Below, piece after piece: positions 1-12,361 of a DNA stretch of 64,000 nucleotides. How positions within the stretch are numbered: the stretch's first letter is position 1; every line of letters begins with the position of its first letter. The stretch lies in NCBI GenBank assembly GCA_028571685.1, contig CM053140.1:23355501-23419500 (forward strand). Direction: 5' to 3'. The translations under genes and the position numbers were made by a program. The DNA is from Heterohyrax brucei (taxonomy: Eukaryota > Chordata > Mammalia > Hyracoidea > Procaviidae). Below the pieces are notes generated by a model. It had not been told where the DNA came from. It searched no databases and was given only the letters and a program-made list of their open reading frames with translations.

Positions 1-172
1 ATACGTACAAAATGTCAGCCACTGAAAGCCCTAAGGGGAACAATTCTGCATTGTAGCACATGGTGTTGCCATGAGACGGAATGATTCAACAACTAGTGGT
101 TACACGCACCGTGAGAGATTGGTGTAAGGATTTGGGTATGAGACAATACACATCACATAGCAGGTACTCCAT
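1..172 (+). repeat. AfroSINE fragment
   Basis: The 3' part of an AfroSINE: a CCATGAG-CGGAAT-GA-TCAACAAC core resembling the AfroSINE tail, followed by a second degenerate head-like stretch (GTGGTTACACGC). It is cut by the window edge. Confidence 0.6.
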
Positions 173-381
173 GAATGTTACAATGTTTTTTTTACCCTCT
201 TGGTAACGGGGAGCTTCACTGAGATACGATTCTTATATCCTAGAATTCACTCATTCAAAGTATACAATTCAGTTATTTCAACCACCACCACTGTAATCAG
301 TTTTAGAGCATTTTTATCACCCTAAAAAAAAAAAAAAAACTCCATACCCTTGATGTCTTTGTTTCCTCTCAATTCCTGTGT

Positions 382-885
382 TGTGGAACGAATTATATCC
401 TCAAAAATATGTGTTGCAAATCCTACTTCTATGCCTCTGGTTATCATCCCGTTTGTGAATGGGTTGTCCTTTTTATGTGAATGGCACAGGATTAGTGTAA
501 GATGTTTCTTAAATCAATCTCTTTTGCTATATAAGCGATTAAACAAGCAAGTAAAAGAAGCAGAGATGCGGGAAGAGAGATGCCAAGCCACATGAAGATT
601 CCTCAAGAGCAGAAGTTCAAAGAGACAGAGACCTTCTTCCAGAGCTGACAGAGAGAGAAAGTCTTCTCCTAGAGACTGCACTCTGAATTCAGACTGTGGT
701 TAAAGAGCTACAGCTGCTAATCAAAAGGTTGGCTCTCCGATTTCACTAGATGTCCTTTGAAACTCTATGGTGCAGCTCTACTCTGACCTAAAGGGTTACT
801 GTAAGTCACAGTTGACTTGTTGGCATTTTCATTTTCTTAAAACCACTCACTTGTAGTATTTCAGTTATAACAGCACTGGATCTAT
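382..885 (+). mobile_element. ERVL-MaLR-type LTR
   Basis: A degenerate solitary LTR of the MaLR type. It starts near TGTTGTGGAACGAATTATAT, has the 'gccacatgaagat' and 'ccttcttccagagc' blocks, and ends in the 'cacttgtagtatttcagttataacagcactgg' tract shared by other MaLR LTRs here. An AfroSINE interrupts it at about 690-822. There is no internal coding region. Confidence 0.6.
690..822 (+). repeat. AfroSINE inside the MaLR LTR
   Basis: tRNA-like head (GTGGTTAAAGAGCTACAGCTGC), then CTCTACTCTGACC and a degenerate tail (GTAAGTCACAGTTGACTTG). Its position between the two halves of the LTR shows it inserted later. Confidence 0.65.
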
Positions 886-984
886 AAAACATCTCCATTC
901 TCAGCCCTAGGGAACTACTAATTTACTTTCTCTATGAATTTACCAATTCTGGATACTTCACACAAATGATGTTATTGTTGTTAG

Positions 985-1312
985 CCACTGCGCAGTTGGC
1001 CCCTGACTCACTGAGACCCCATACACGATGGAAGGAAACACTGCCTGGTCCTACACATCCTCGTGATTGGCTGGGGACTGGACCACAGTGAGCCACAGTG
1101 TTCTCACTGACTGATTTTTCAGAAGTAGATTTCCAGATTTTGATTCATAGTCTGTCTTAGTCTGGAATATCTGCTGAATCCTATTCAACACCATAGCAAC
1201 ACACAAACTTCCCCTGACAGGTTGGTGGTGCCCATGTGTGAGGCACATTGGCCAGGAATTGAACCTGGAGGCTCTTGTTTAGAAGGCAAGGATTTCATCT
1301 CTCAACCACTAT
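985..1312 (-). repeat. Non-autonomous RTE-tailed SINE with tRNA-Gly-like head
   Basis: On the minus strand the 5' end (about 1,310-1,235) resembles a tRNA-Gly: AGTGGTTGAGAG, then GGTTCAATTCCTGGCCAATG. It is followed by RTE1-like body sequence (AGACTAAGACAGACTA) and the RTE 3' end next to TTGTTGTTAG at 985. It interrupts the old L1. Confidence 0.6.
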
Positions 1313-1629
1313 TACCCAATTCACATAAATCATAAAATGCATGCTTTTTCGTAACTGGCTTCTTTCATTTAGCATGACCTTCTTTGGGCTTCACTCACAT
1401 TGTAGTATGTACCAGTACTTTATAGTGCTGAGAAAATTGCATTGTGTGAATATACTGTATTTGTGTTTACCTATTCATCAGGTGATGCACAATTCTTAGC
1501 TGCCATGAATAACACTTCTATAACCATGTACATAAAGGTTTTGTGTGGGCATATATTATCATTTCTCTTGGGTATATAGCTAAGAGTAGAACTTTGTGTT
1601 GCTGAGATACTGGAAGCTATGCCACTGGT

Positions 1630-4600
1630 ATTTCAAATACCAGAAAGGACACTCTGTTGGACAGGTTTCAGCTGAGCTTCCAGGTAGAGACACACTAGGA
1701 AGAAGGACTTGGCAATCTTCTGAGAAGACTGGCCATTGGAAAGCTTATGAATCACAGCAGAACATTGTCTGACATAGTACCAGAAGATGAGCCCCCTAGA
1801 TTGCAAGGCACTCAAAAAATGACTGGGAAACAGCTTTTTCCTCAAAATAAAGTTGACCTTAATGAGGATGGAGTCAAGTTTTCAGGATCTTCATTTGCTG
1901 GTGTAGCATGACACAAAATAAAAACAAGCAGCTTCAGATATCCAATAACAATTGGAAATGGAATGCATTAAGTGTGGATCCAGGTGAGTTGGAAGTCATC
2001 GAAAATGAGATAGAATGCATAAAGATTGATATCCTAGGCATTAGTGAGCTGAAATGAACTGGTATTCCCCAACTGGAATCAGACTATTTTATGGTCTACC
2101 ATGCCAGGGATGACAAAGAGAAATGACATCAAATTCATGCTCAAAAAGAACACTTCAAGATCTGTCTTGAAGTACAGCATTGTCCACGATTTGATAATAT
2201 TCATGTGCCTACCAGGAAGACAGGTTATTATGACTGTTATTCAAGTTCAGAAACCAGCCATTAAACCCAAAGGTGAAGAAATTGAAGATTTTTACCAACT
2301 ACTGTGGTCTTAAATCAGCTGAACATGCAACCAGAATGCATTGATACTTACTGGTCATTGGAATACAAAAGTTGGAAACAAGTATTGGTAGTTGGAAAAT
2401 ATTGTCTTGATGATAAAAATGATGCTGGAGATCACACGATAGAATATTTCAAGACCAATGATTTATTCATTGAAAACACTTTTATTAAAGAACATAAATG
2501 AGGACTATATGTGTGGACCTCACTGGGTGAAATACACAGGAAACAAATTGACTACATATGTCGAAAGAAACAATAGAAAAGCTCAATATCATCAGTTAGT
2601 ACAAGGCCAGGGGCCAATTGTGGAACAGACTATCAACTGTTCCTACGAAAGTTCAAATTGAAATGGAAGAAAATTAGTAATAGTCCATGACAGCCAATAT
2701 ACTTTCAGTATATTCCATCCAAATTTAGAGATCATCTCAAGAATAGATTTGACACATTGAACACTAATGACCATTGAATTGTGGTATTGGAGAGAAATAT
2801 TGAATGTACCCTGGACTGCCAAAAGAATGAACAGATGTGTTCTGGAAGAAGTACAACCAGAGGGCTCCTTGGAAGCAAAGATGATGAGACTGTGTCTCAC
2901 ATACTTTGGTGAAGTATTATGAGTGGTATGTGCAAAGAACTGGATGTAGAAAACCAAAAGACAAGAACACACAAGCATTACTCAAGCTGAAAGAACTGAA
3001 ATAAAAATCAAGCCTCCAATTGCAATATTAAAAGATGAAGGCAGCATCAAAAAAAGATGGAGGGAATACACATAGTCATTATGTCAAAAAGAACTGGTTG
3101 ATATTCCAACCATTTCAGAAGTATCATACAATCAAAAACCGGTGGAAACGAAGAAAGTGATCCAAGTAGCACCGAAGGTGTTGGCAATAAGCAAAGTTCC
3201 AGGAACCGATGAGATTCCAATCAAGATGGGATTCCAAACAGGTGCAGCTCTGAAAGTACTCACTCATCTATACCAAGAAATTTGGAAGGCAACTTATATG
3301 GCTAACCAACTGGAAGAGATCTGTATTTGTACCCATTCCAAAGAAAGGTAATTCAATCAAATGGAGAAATTATCAAACAATATCATTAATATCACACACA
3401 AGTAAATCTTTTGCTAAAGGTCATTTCAAACAGGCTACACCAATAGCTGTAGCCAGGGTATTGCCAGAAATTCAAGCTGAATTCAGAAGAGGATGTAGAA
3501 CCTGGGATATCATTGCTAATATCAGATGGATCTTGGTTGAAAACAGAGAATATCAGAAAGATGTTTACCTCTGTTCTATTGACCATGCAATGGTATTTGA
3601 CAGTGTGGATCAAGATAAATTACGAATAACACTGTGAAGAGTGGGAATTCCAGAACACTTAATTGTGCTTATAAGGAACCTGTCATTAGACTGAAAATGA
3701 ATCCTGTGAACAGACAAAGCGGGTACTGTGTGGTTTAAAGTTAGAAAAGATGTGCATCAGGGTAGTAAACTTTCACCACACTTATTCAATCTGCATGATG
3801 AGCAAAAAATCCAAGCAATTAAACCTACCAAGAATGGGGCATCAGGATTAGAGGAAGATTCATTAACAACCTGCATTAAGTAGCTAAAACAGATCAAAGA
3901 CTATATAGCCTTTAGTAAGACTCTACCTCAACTTAAAGAAAACAAAAATTCTTACAACTGAGTTATTACCACAAAAAACAAACAAGCAAACAAAAACCCT
4001 CAGTGCTGCTGAGCCAATTCCAACTCATAGTGATCCTATAGGACAGAGCAGAACTGCTCTGTAGAGTTTCCAAGGCATGACAAATGGAGAAAAGATTAAA
4101 ACTATTAAAGATTTCATTTTTCTTGAATCCACAAACAATGCCCATGAAAGCAGCTGTCGGGAAGTTTAAAGGACACATTACAATGGGCAAATGTACTACA
4201 AAGGACCTCTTTAAAATATTAAAAACCAGAGATATCATTTCAAGGACTAAGGTACACCTGACTCAAGCTGTGATGTTTTCAATTGCTTCATGTGAATATG
4301 AAATCTGGACAGTGAATATAGAAGACCAAAGAAGAACTGATGCCTTTGAATTATGGTGCTAGTGAAGAAGGTTGAGTATACCATGGATTGCCAGAAGAAC
4401 AAATTGATCTTCGTTGGAGAAATATGACCAGAATGTTCCTTAGAAGCAAGAATGGCAGGCTTCAAAACATGTATTTTGGACATGTTAACATGAGGGATGA
4501 GTCACTGGAGAAAATCATCATGTTGATAAAGTTGAGGGTCTTTAAAAAGAGGAAAATCTTGAAAGAGGTGGATTAACACACAGGCTTGTACAACAGGACA

Positions 4601-4692
4601 TACAAGCCTAGAAACTCCTGGCGAGAATAACACAGGGCAGAGCAATGTTTTGGTCTGCTGCACATATGGTTAGTATAAGCTGGACTGACGGT
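1630..4692 (+). mobile_element. RTE1 (BovB-clade) LINE, nearly full length, degenerate
   Basis: RTE-clade non-LTR retrotransposon. The 5' region (about 1,630-1,900), an endonuclease-like part (2,304-2,640, with a recognisable VVGKYCLDDKNDAGD stretch), the linker/RT start (2,990-3,350, NKVPGTDEIPIKM-like) and the RT/C-terminal part (3,400-4,560) occur in the family order. It ends at the AGCACCTAACAACA tail near 4,692. Many stops and frameshifts, and a misplaced block at about 2,770-2,930 that looks like 3'-part sequence, show it is dead. An AfroSINE lies inside at about 3,966-4,085. The copy at 54,860-57,480 has a similar flank and may be its duplicate. Confidence 0.75.
3966..4085 (-). repeat. 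AfroSINE inside the RTE
   Basis: Reverse-strand AfroSINE fragment: GCTGAGCCAATTCCAACTCA, then TAGTGATCCTATAGGACAGA and the TTTCCAAGG block. It interrupts RTE sequence. Confidence 0.7.
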
Positions 4693-6424
4693 ATAGCACC
4701 TAACAACAAAAAGAAAACAAATAGTAACACACTTGAGAAGTGTTCTTCTTAGATCCATCATGTCTATAAAATGTGGAGCACCTGAACAAAAAGAAAGATG
4801 AGAAGGCAGGAAAGAGCAGGAAAACTAGAGAATGGACGCAAGGACCCTGGGGTGGGAAGGGAAAGAGGGTGAGCGCTGACACAACGCAAGCATTGCAACC
4901 AACCTCAGAAAACAATTTGTGTATAAATGCCTGAAAAATTTATTCACTCAGCAAACTTTCTCCTGAAGCACAGTTTTAAAAAAGTCAGAAATCAGACCCA
5001 GCTCCACTGCTCATATGCTGTGACCTCAGACAAATCATTTACCTCTGAACTTTAGTTTGCGCCTCAGGAAAATGGAAATAATGCTGCCCACCTCCCAAAG
5101 ATACGCTCAGGATTGAAAACACAGTGCCTAGTGGCTCATATGAACTGAGCATGAATTCAACTACGAATATTGTTAAAGCACACAGTACTGCCCTTAAACT
5201 CAGGCCAGCAGGACAGCTTGGGCCCTGAAATGATGAGGCTCTATGCTTTTGAGTGCTTTTCTCTAAATGATTTCTCCTCTGATGTCTGCAACTGTCCAGG
5301 ACTATCAATGTGTTCCAGAGGGGCACCCAGACTTAGACTGAATCTGAGTAGGTACCTATCATAGGAAACGCCACAAGATTTTCTGAGTGCCCTCTGCTAC
5401 CTGGCACCTGCCAGGACCGGGTCTAATTCTCATCCTTTCCTTTTAGGTATTCCTGATCCTCAAACTTACACATGGGGTTGACAAGATGTTCTAAGCAGCC
5501 CTGAACCCTGCCTCTGTTCCCCACTGTCATGGCATTTCTTTTACGATTTCACCTGGGAACCAGCTGTCAGATGGCACTAATGTGTTGATTTGGGAGACAT
5601 GCATATTGGAGCCAGGATGAGCTCAGGCCTCTAGGTTACAGATGTAGCAACACCAGCATTTGTATGTGAGTTGGGTATGCACCTGTGTGTCAGCTCTTGT
5701 GTCTTAATTTTCTAGTGCCAAGTCTGATCCGCAGTATCTAAAAGGAACAGGGATCGTGGGAGGGGCCCTCTCCCTTGTGCACCTCCAGCAGCTGGCCTCT
5801 GCAGTGGCTACCCACAGGTGATCCACTGACTCCATGCCACATGTCTGACCCTCCTCTAGGGATGGCTCAGCTTCCCTACTCCAAGTATTCTTGCACTGAC
5901 AGTGGGCTTTTAGATAGATGTCCTCTGTAGAGCCCTGGGTTTGTCCCTGGCTCCATCGTTATTATGTCATTTGTCCTCAGATAAAATGACACAGACCTCT
6001 GAACCTCAGTGTCCTCATCTCAAAGCTAGAAGAACGACAGGACCTATTTATTGTGGTGGTTATGATGATTGGATGAGTCAAAGTGAACACAGTATATGAT
6101 ACTTAAGAAATGTGCAAGTAGCACTGAACATCAGGCTACAGAGATTGGACTCTCCCATCGAACTCCATATAAGTGTCATCTGTTGAGTCAAACTGCTTGC
6201 CGAGCACTGTTCCAGGTCCTGGGACACAGAGATAAATCATACCTTAGCCCCAGGCCCACGATCCAGCAGCCACAGCACAATGTGAAGGAGTGTGTTGGAG
6301 ACATCTGCTGTGTACTATGGGAAAAGTGGAGGAAGGGTTGTTTTTCTCTGGGTTTTCAAAGACGAGTAGTTCTTTTGACTGTGGCAAAGGAAAAGACATT
6401 CCAGGAAGAAATACTCAAATGAAT
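4693..6424. other. Gene-free flank, duplicated at 57.5-59.2 kb
   Basis: No convincing gene. From about 4,770 onward this stretch aligns by eye with 57,535-59,188. Matching stretches include TTTCTCCTGAAGCACA, the 'gtgttgatttggg' and 'ggacattccaggcagaa/ggaagaa' stretches, in the same order. Short open frames here lack homologous frames in the other copy, so I treat them as chance. Confidence 0.6.
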
Positions 6425-6427
6425 CAA

Positions 6428-9400
6428 AGTATGCCATTGCTACTTGGTGCTGTCAAGCCAGTTCCAACTCCAAACAATTCTGTGTACGACAGAGCTAAGC
6501 ACTGCCTGGTCCTGTGTCATGCCCACAACTATTATGCTTCAGCTCATTGTTGCAGCTACTGTGTCAATCCATCTTTTTTGCTAACCCTCTAATTTACCAA
6601 GCATGGTATCTTTCTCCAGGGCCTGATCCCTCCTAAAAACATGTCCGAAGTATGTAAGATGTAGTCTTGCCATCCTTGCTTCTAAGGAACATTCCAGTTG
6701 CACTCCTTCCAGGACGGATCTGTTTGTTCTTTTGGCAGTTGATAGTACATTCAATATTCTTCTCCAGCACCACAGTTCAAAGGTGTCAACTGTCTCTCTT
6801 CTTTGTTCATTGTCCAGCTTTCACACAAATACAATGCAATTAAAAATACAGTGACTTGGCTTAGGTGCACCTTAGTCTTCAAGGTGATGTCTTTACTTTT
6901 CAACACTTTTAAGAGGTCTTTTGCAGCAGATTTTCAGAGCGTAATATGTCTTTTGATGTCTTGACTGCCACATCCGTGGACATTAATTGTGGAACTAAGT
7001 AAAATGAAATGCTTAACAATTTCGATCTTTTCTCTATTTATCATGATTTTGCTTACTTCTGCAGTTGTGAGGATTTTTGTTTTCTTGATGTTTTCAATAA
7101 GTGTTTCAAGTTCTCATCACTTTCAGCAATCAAGGTTGGGTCATCTACATAACTCAATTTGTTAAGGAGTCTTCAATCAATACTGAGGCCTTTTTCTCCA
7201 TTTACTGGACCACTCAGATTATTTGCTGAGCGTGCAGATTGAAAAGGTATGGTGGAAGGATACAATCCTGTTGTACACCTTTCCTGACTTTAAAACACGC
7301 AGTGTTCCCTTGTTCTGTTCACACAGCTACCTCTTGATCCATGTACAGATACCCCAAAAGCATAATCAAGTGTTTGGAATTCCCATTCTCTGTAATGTTA
7401 TCCATAATTTGTTATGATCCATACAGTCTAATATCTTTGTGTTGTCAATAAAACATAGGTAAACATCTTTCTGGTATTCTCTGCCTTCAGCCAAGATTTA
7501 TCTGACATCAACAATGATATCCCTAGTTGTATATCCTCTTCAGGAAACAGTCTGAATTTCTGGCATTTTCCTGTGAATATACTGCTGTGAGCTTCCTTTG
7601 AATGATCTTTAGTAAAACCTTACTTATGTGTGATATTAATGATATTGTTTCATAATTTTTGCATTTGGCTGATAATGTTTCCTGGGAATGCACACTAATA
7701 TAGATCTCTTCCAGTCGGTTCGCCAGGTTGCTCTCCCCTAAATTCGTTGGCACGGTTTAGTGAGTGTGTCCAGCACTGCATCTGTTTGTTGAAACATGTC
7801 AGTTGATATTCCACTGATTCCTGGAGCCTTGTTCTTCAACAATGTCTTCAACGCAACTTCAGCTTCTTCCTTCGGTACCACTGGTTCCTGATCGTATGCT
7901 ACCTCTTTAATGACTGAACGGCAACCAATTCTATTTGGTGTAATGATTCTGTGTAGTCGTTCGATCTTGTTTTGATGTTTCCTGAGTCATTTAATATTTT
8001 CCCCATAGAAACCTTCACTAATGTAACTCAGGCTTGAATCTTTTCTTCAGTTCTTTCAGCTTGAGAAATACCAAATGTGTTCTTCCCCTTTGGTTTTCTA
8101 ATTCCAGCTTTTTGAGCATATTATCATAATACTTTACTTTGTCTTTTCTAGTCAACTTTTGGAATCTGTTCAGTTCTTTTACTTTATCATTTTTTCCTTT
8201 CACTTTACTAGTCATTGTTCAGGAGCAAGTTTCAGTTTTTGACATCCAATTTGGTTTTTCTCGCTACTGTTCTTAAGGACCATTTGCTTTCATCACATAT
8301 GATGTCTTTGATGTCATTGAATAACTTGTCCAGTCTTTTATTGTTGCTGTTCAGTGAATCAGATTTATTCTTAAGATGGTCTCTAAACTGAAATGAGATA
8401 TTTTCAAGAGAGTACTTTGGCTCTTACGGACTTTTTCTAATTTTCTTCAGTTTCAGCTTGAACTTGCATGTGAGCAATTGATGGCCTGTGCTACAACAGA
8501 TACCTGACCTTGTTCTGACTGATAATACTGAGCTTTTTCATCTTCTCTTTCACAGATGTAGTTGATTTGATTTTCTGTATATTCCATTTGGCAAGGTTCA
8601 TGTGTATAATCACTGTTTATATTTGCAAAGAAGAAGTCATTGGTCCTACAAAATTCTATCATACAATCTCCAGCATCATTTCTATCACCAAGACTATATT
8701 TTCCAACTGCTGATCCTTTTTCTTTCTTTCCAACTTTTGTGTTCCAGTCACCAATAATTATCAATGCATCCTGATTGCATGTGCCATCAACTTCAGGCTA
8801 CAGAAGCTGGTAAAAATCTTCAATGTCTTCATATTTGGCTCTAGTGGTTGGTGTGTAAATTTGAATAATACAAGGACTGTCAATTAAGTTTACAAACTCA
8901 TCCTAGAAAAAATGCTACATACCTCACTGCTGTATATCATTATGGTTACCTTTGAAGTAATCCCCTTGGGAATCTATGTACCTATGCCAGTGCCTAGTTC
9001 ACCCCTCAAAGCAATTCTAGAACTCTTTTTCCTGAATGCTAATCAGAGCTGTCATAGACTCACCCTTGATGTCCTGAATATCATCAAAATGTCTTCCTTT
9101 CAATAACTCCTTTATCTTTGGGTAAAGAAAAGAGTCATTGGGGGCAGATCAGATGAGTAGGGAGGGTGTTCCAATAAAGTTGTTTGTTTACAGGCTAAAA
9201 ATTGCCTCACAGACAACTGTGCAACTGAAGTTCACAAATTTGCCACCATGCCACTGTGCACAATGGCCATTCCAGAAAGAGTTCCAAAATTGCTTTAAAG
9301 GGTTGACTAGACACTGGCATCAATGCATGGCTTCCCAAGGGGAGTGCTTCAAAAGTGACTGCAGTGATATTCAGCAATGAGGTCTGTACCACTTACAACA

Positions 9401-10075
9401 ATTAAGTTCATGGACTTAATTGTTCGTTCTCATAGTCATGTTAACTGGTTTTCCTTGTAGGCATATGGCTATTACACTGTCACTGACAGCGTTGTACTTC
9501 AGGACAGATCTTGAAATGTTCTTTTTGACAATGAATGCAACATCACTCCTCTTCAAGTTGTCATTCCCAGCATAGTAGACCACATGATTGTCTGATTCAA
9601 AACTGCCAATACTGGTCCATTTCAGTTCACTAATGACTAGGATATTGATGTTTATTTTTTATGATTTCTAATTTTCATAAATTCATGCTTAGTATATTCC
9701 ATGTTCTGATTATTAATGGATGCTTGCACCTGTGTCTTCTCATTTTGAGTCATATCACATCAGCAAATGAAGGTCTCAAAATCTTGAGTCCATCCAAATC
9801 ATTGTGATTGACTCTACTTTGAGGGGGTAGCAACTCCCCAGTCATCTTTTGCTTGCCTTCCAACCTGGGGGGCTCATCTTCTGGCACTGTATCAGACAAT
9901 GTTTTGCTGTTATTGATAAAGTTTTCACTGGCTAATTCTTCTCAGAAGTAGACTGCCGGATTCTTCCTTTCTGTCTTAGTCTGGAAGCACAACTGAAACC
10001 TGTCTGCCATGGGTGACCATTCTGGCGTGCAAGTCCAGTGGCATAGCTTCCAGCTTCACAGCAACATGCAAGGCC
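6428..10075 (-). mobile_element. RTE1 (BovB-clade) LINE, near full length
   Basis: Minus-strand RTE. The 3' tail is at about 6,428 and the RT part at 6,780-7,900; the 7,523-7,753 frame resembles RTE RT (ISLISHISKVLLKIIQRKL). The basic linker is at 8,018-8,215. The apurinic-type endonuclease at 8,453-8,764 keeps the IIIGDWNTKVG motif and the GDRNDAGD motif. The 5' region runs to about 10,075. A mariner-derived remnant interrupts it at about 8,885-9,420. Frames are broken between the blocks, so it cannot encode one protein. CYP4F-c's flank keeps only the 3' tail (59,190-59,355), which implies an internal deletion there. Confidence 0.75.
8885..9420. mobile_element. Mariner-derived inverted (fold-back) remnant
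   Basis: The minus strand of about 9,165-8,917 reads as a degenerate mariner-family transposase C-terminal half: a PYSSDLPP-like motif, then GRHFDDIQDIK-like and CFEGLTRHWHR-like stretches. The plus strand of about 9,257-9,380 repeats the same C-terminal end (FQNCFKGLTRHWHQCMASQG). The outer arms (8,917-9,030 and 9,275-9,388) are therefore a degenerate inverted repeat, with a loop between them. The ends carry similar TCAATTAAGTT-type sequence. It lies inside an RTE. It has no intact frame. Confidence 0.6.
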
Positions 10076-10149
10076 CCATAGTGCAAGTAATTACTGTGGG
10101 TAGGTTGGAGTGAGGGGAAAGGGGGATCTGGTGTTTGGGGACACAAAAT

Positions 10150-10355
10150 AAACAATTTTTCTGTGTTGTTGAATCAATTCTGACTCATAGCAACCTAAAA
10201 ACAGAACAGAACTGTCCCATAGGATTGCAAGACCATAAAAGTCTAGAGAAGTCAATTGTCATATCTTTCTCCCTCAGGACGGTGGAAGGTCTGAACCACT
10301 GTACTTGTGGTTAGCAGCTGACTGTTACACCACTGGGCAACCAGAGCTCCTTAAA
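10150..10355 (-). repeat. AfroSINE
   Basis: Reverse-strand AfroSINE with GAATCAATTCTGACTCATAG, the 'cagaactgtcccata' block and a tRNA-like head (GTTAGCAGCTG, 'ccactgggcaacca'). The matching insertion is at 59,495-59,700, so it predates the duplication. Confidence 0.8.
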
Positions 10356-10464
10356 ATACACAACAAAATGCAGTAACATGAAATAGAAGATAAATAAATA
10401 ATGAATGGAAAGAGAAAGGAAATTAAATAAAAACCAAAATTTCAAAAAAATCCCAGAAAGCTAG

Positions 10465-10640
10465 GACACTCATTTCCAATTCTGACTAACAGTGATCCTA
10501 TATGTTACAGAGTAGAAATACATTCCATAGAGTTTTCTTAGCCACAGCCTTCATGGAAGCAGATCGCCAGGTTTTTTCCTCCACAGCACTGCAAGTTAGG
10601 CTCCAACATCTAACCCTTCAGTTACTAGTCTAATGACAAA
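10465..10640 (-). repeat. Degenerate AfroSINE
   Basis: CATTTCCAATTCTGACTAAC, then AGTGATCCTATATGTTACAG and a weak head. Only traces survive in the paralogous position near 59,815. Confidence 0.55.
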
Positions 10641-11144
10641 CATTTTTTTTCACAGAAGGACCTCTTAGTCATGTATCAACCTGGTTAAAAATAAACACCG
10701 CAGAGTGATCAGTGAAAATGAAGTGCTCCCTCTACCTGCAGTACTGGAGTCTCCAAGTGCAACACCAAGGAAACTCAAAGTTTTGTTGCTGTTTTTCAAA
10801 TGTTCTCTCTTTCAGATGCACTTTAGAATCCTCTGGTCAAGTTCCTGAATATCCTGTTAGGATTTCCTTTTACTGCAATTAGTTTGTAGATTAATTCAGG
10901 GATCCTTCTACTTAATCCTGTATTTCTGTGGTTACACTTAGAATTCATGAGAACTCTTTCATGATAACTTGTTCCTTGTTTTAGTAGCATTTTCTTCTAT
11001 GGATACACTATTGTCTCAAGTACCTGGAGAAAAGAAGTAAGCAAGTTCTTGCATTGTCTCTATAACTTGTGATTCAGTTCTGTTTCATTTGGCTCTTTCC
11101 CTTTCAGGTCATTAGGTAAAAGCTGGATGAATATGGGGTGACCT

Positions 11145-11330
11145 ATTCACGAGTGGAGGTCTGCAGATGGTGCAAATGTTTTGTATTCAACTCTAACCTA
11201 AAAGTTGGCTCTTTGAACTCGACAAGTAGCAACTCGAAAGAAAGACCTGGTGATCTGCTTCTGTAAAGATGACTGCCAAGGAAATGGTACGGGGCAGCTC
11301 TACTCTATGAAATTGTCACAAGCCAGAAAC
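11145..11330 (+). repeat. AfroSINE (tRNA-headed)
   Basis: tRNA-like head ('ggtctgcagatggtgcaaat', CTAACCTAAAAGTTGGC), then GAAAGACCTGGTGATCTGCT and GGGGCAGCTCTACTCT. Paralogous to the element at about 60,560-60,770. Confidence 0.65.
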
Positions 11331-11699
11331 AACAACTTTGGTTTTTGCTTTTTTGGTTTATTTATGAAGGACTGTATTAACTGGTGTTGCTTCTGTCCGA
11401 TGTGTGTAGGTTTTTGTTTCCATCAGTTCTCTTTGTAGACTTGTGGGTCTGGTGGGTCATGACCATATCAGTGATCACGAGTGGGGAACTGCCAAGCCCT
11501 TGGAGGACCCCCTTCCCTGTTGCTGAATTAAGAAAATCTTTCTTGGGAAGTCTTGGCTTTAGCGAATTAAATCCATTTGGCTTGCTGTTCTTTGTTCTGT
11601 TTTCTCTCTACTCCCAGTGGAGGTCCAGAATAACTACAAGCTGTGATGAACTTGTCTTCCAGACTCCAATACCCACTGAGAAGTACCCTTCATCCTTAT

Positions 11700-11825
11700 G
11701 CACCACAGATAGACACACATATATACACAGGGCCACGCACAGACATACACATGTACACAGTTACTTATATATATACATATGTAAGCATGGGCACACACAG
11801 AGGGAGAGAGAGAGATACACATACA
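11700..11825. repeat. CA/TA/GA-rich microsatellite tract
   Basis: Imperfect dinucleotide-rich tract (ACACATATATACACA, TATATATATACATATG, then AGAGGGAGAGAGAGAGA). It creates chance open frames on both strands (11,384-11,998), which I do not regard as genes. Confidence 0.75.
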
Positions 11826-11830
11826 CGGGC

Positions 11831-12360
11831 CCCAGCTGTCCTGTGTTTGCAGGCCAATTCCAGGGCTGGACCCAGAAACAGGATCTGCAGCCTGCCTCGG
11901 TGAGCTTCTAGGGATAGGTCCAACCACTCCAGATGTTCTACAGTGGACATCCAATTAATTCCCTGATGTGCTCCCCTGCACCCTCGTGTCCTTCTCATGG
12001 GTGGACATTACAGTTGCAATTTCTTCAGTACACTGTTTGCAGTACCAAGCCTGCCCCCAGATGGCACTCACATCTCAGTTCCCCTTAGGGCCAGATGACC
12101 TGTGGCTCAGTGTTTATATTGCTGTGTGACTAGTGCATGTTAGACACATAGTAAATATTAACCATCACGAATCCGACTCGACGGCACTTGGCTGGCTATA
12201 GAGTCGCTATTAGAATGAACTCAACAGCACTGGGGTTGGTTCTTGGTTTCCATTACCAACCAAGATTGGTTGTAATATATGTTCTTCTAATAGGAGAGCC
12301 TCATAAGCAGAACTGACTCAATAAGAATGGGTCTTAGTGTCTGATTGTTTTAAATAAGAA
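11831..12360. other. Gene-free flank with a short AfroSINE scrap
   Basis: No gene seen. About 12,165-12,235 carries an AfroSINE-type tail (GAATCCGACTCGACGGCACT). The rest is not recognised. Confidence 0.5.
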
Positions 12361-12361
12361 A

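Larger units (their letters stand above)
215..1615 (-). mobile_element. Old L1 LINE 3' remnant, interrupted
   Basis: Three blocks (about 215-340, 886-985 and 1,315-1,600) read in order as the reverse complement of an ancient L1 3' end, with familiar phrases such as the tract around 'tagcatgacctt' and 'cttgggtatatagct'. An LTR and a SINE sit between the blocks. No coding capacity remains. Confidence 0.6.

Noticed and set aside
1235..1310. Possible tRNA-Gly gene, minus strand
   Set aside because: Same SINE head structure, more decayed.
8453..8764. 103-codon frame with a GDWN motif, a possible host nuclease
   Set aside because: It is the endonuclease domain of the RTE LINE, in order with the other RTE blocks.
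11384..11998. Overlapping open frames of 77-175 codons on both strands
   Set aside because: They run through a CA/GA-rich microsatellite that lacks stops in several frames, and show no family similarity. Chance frames.
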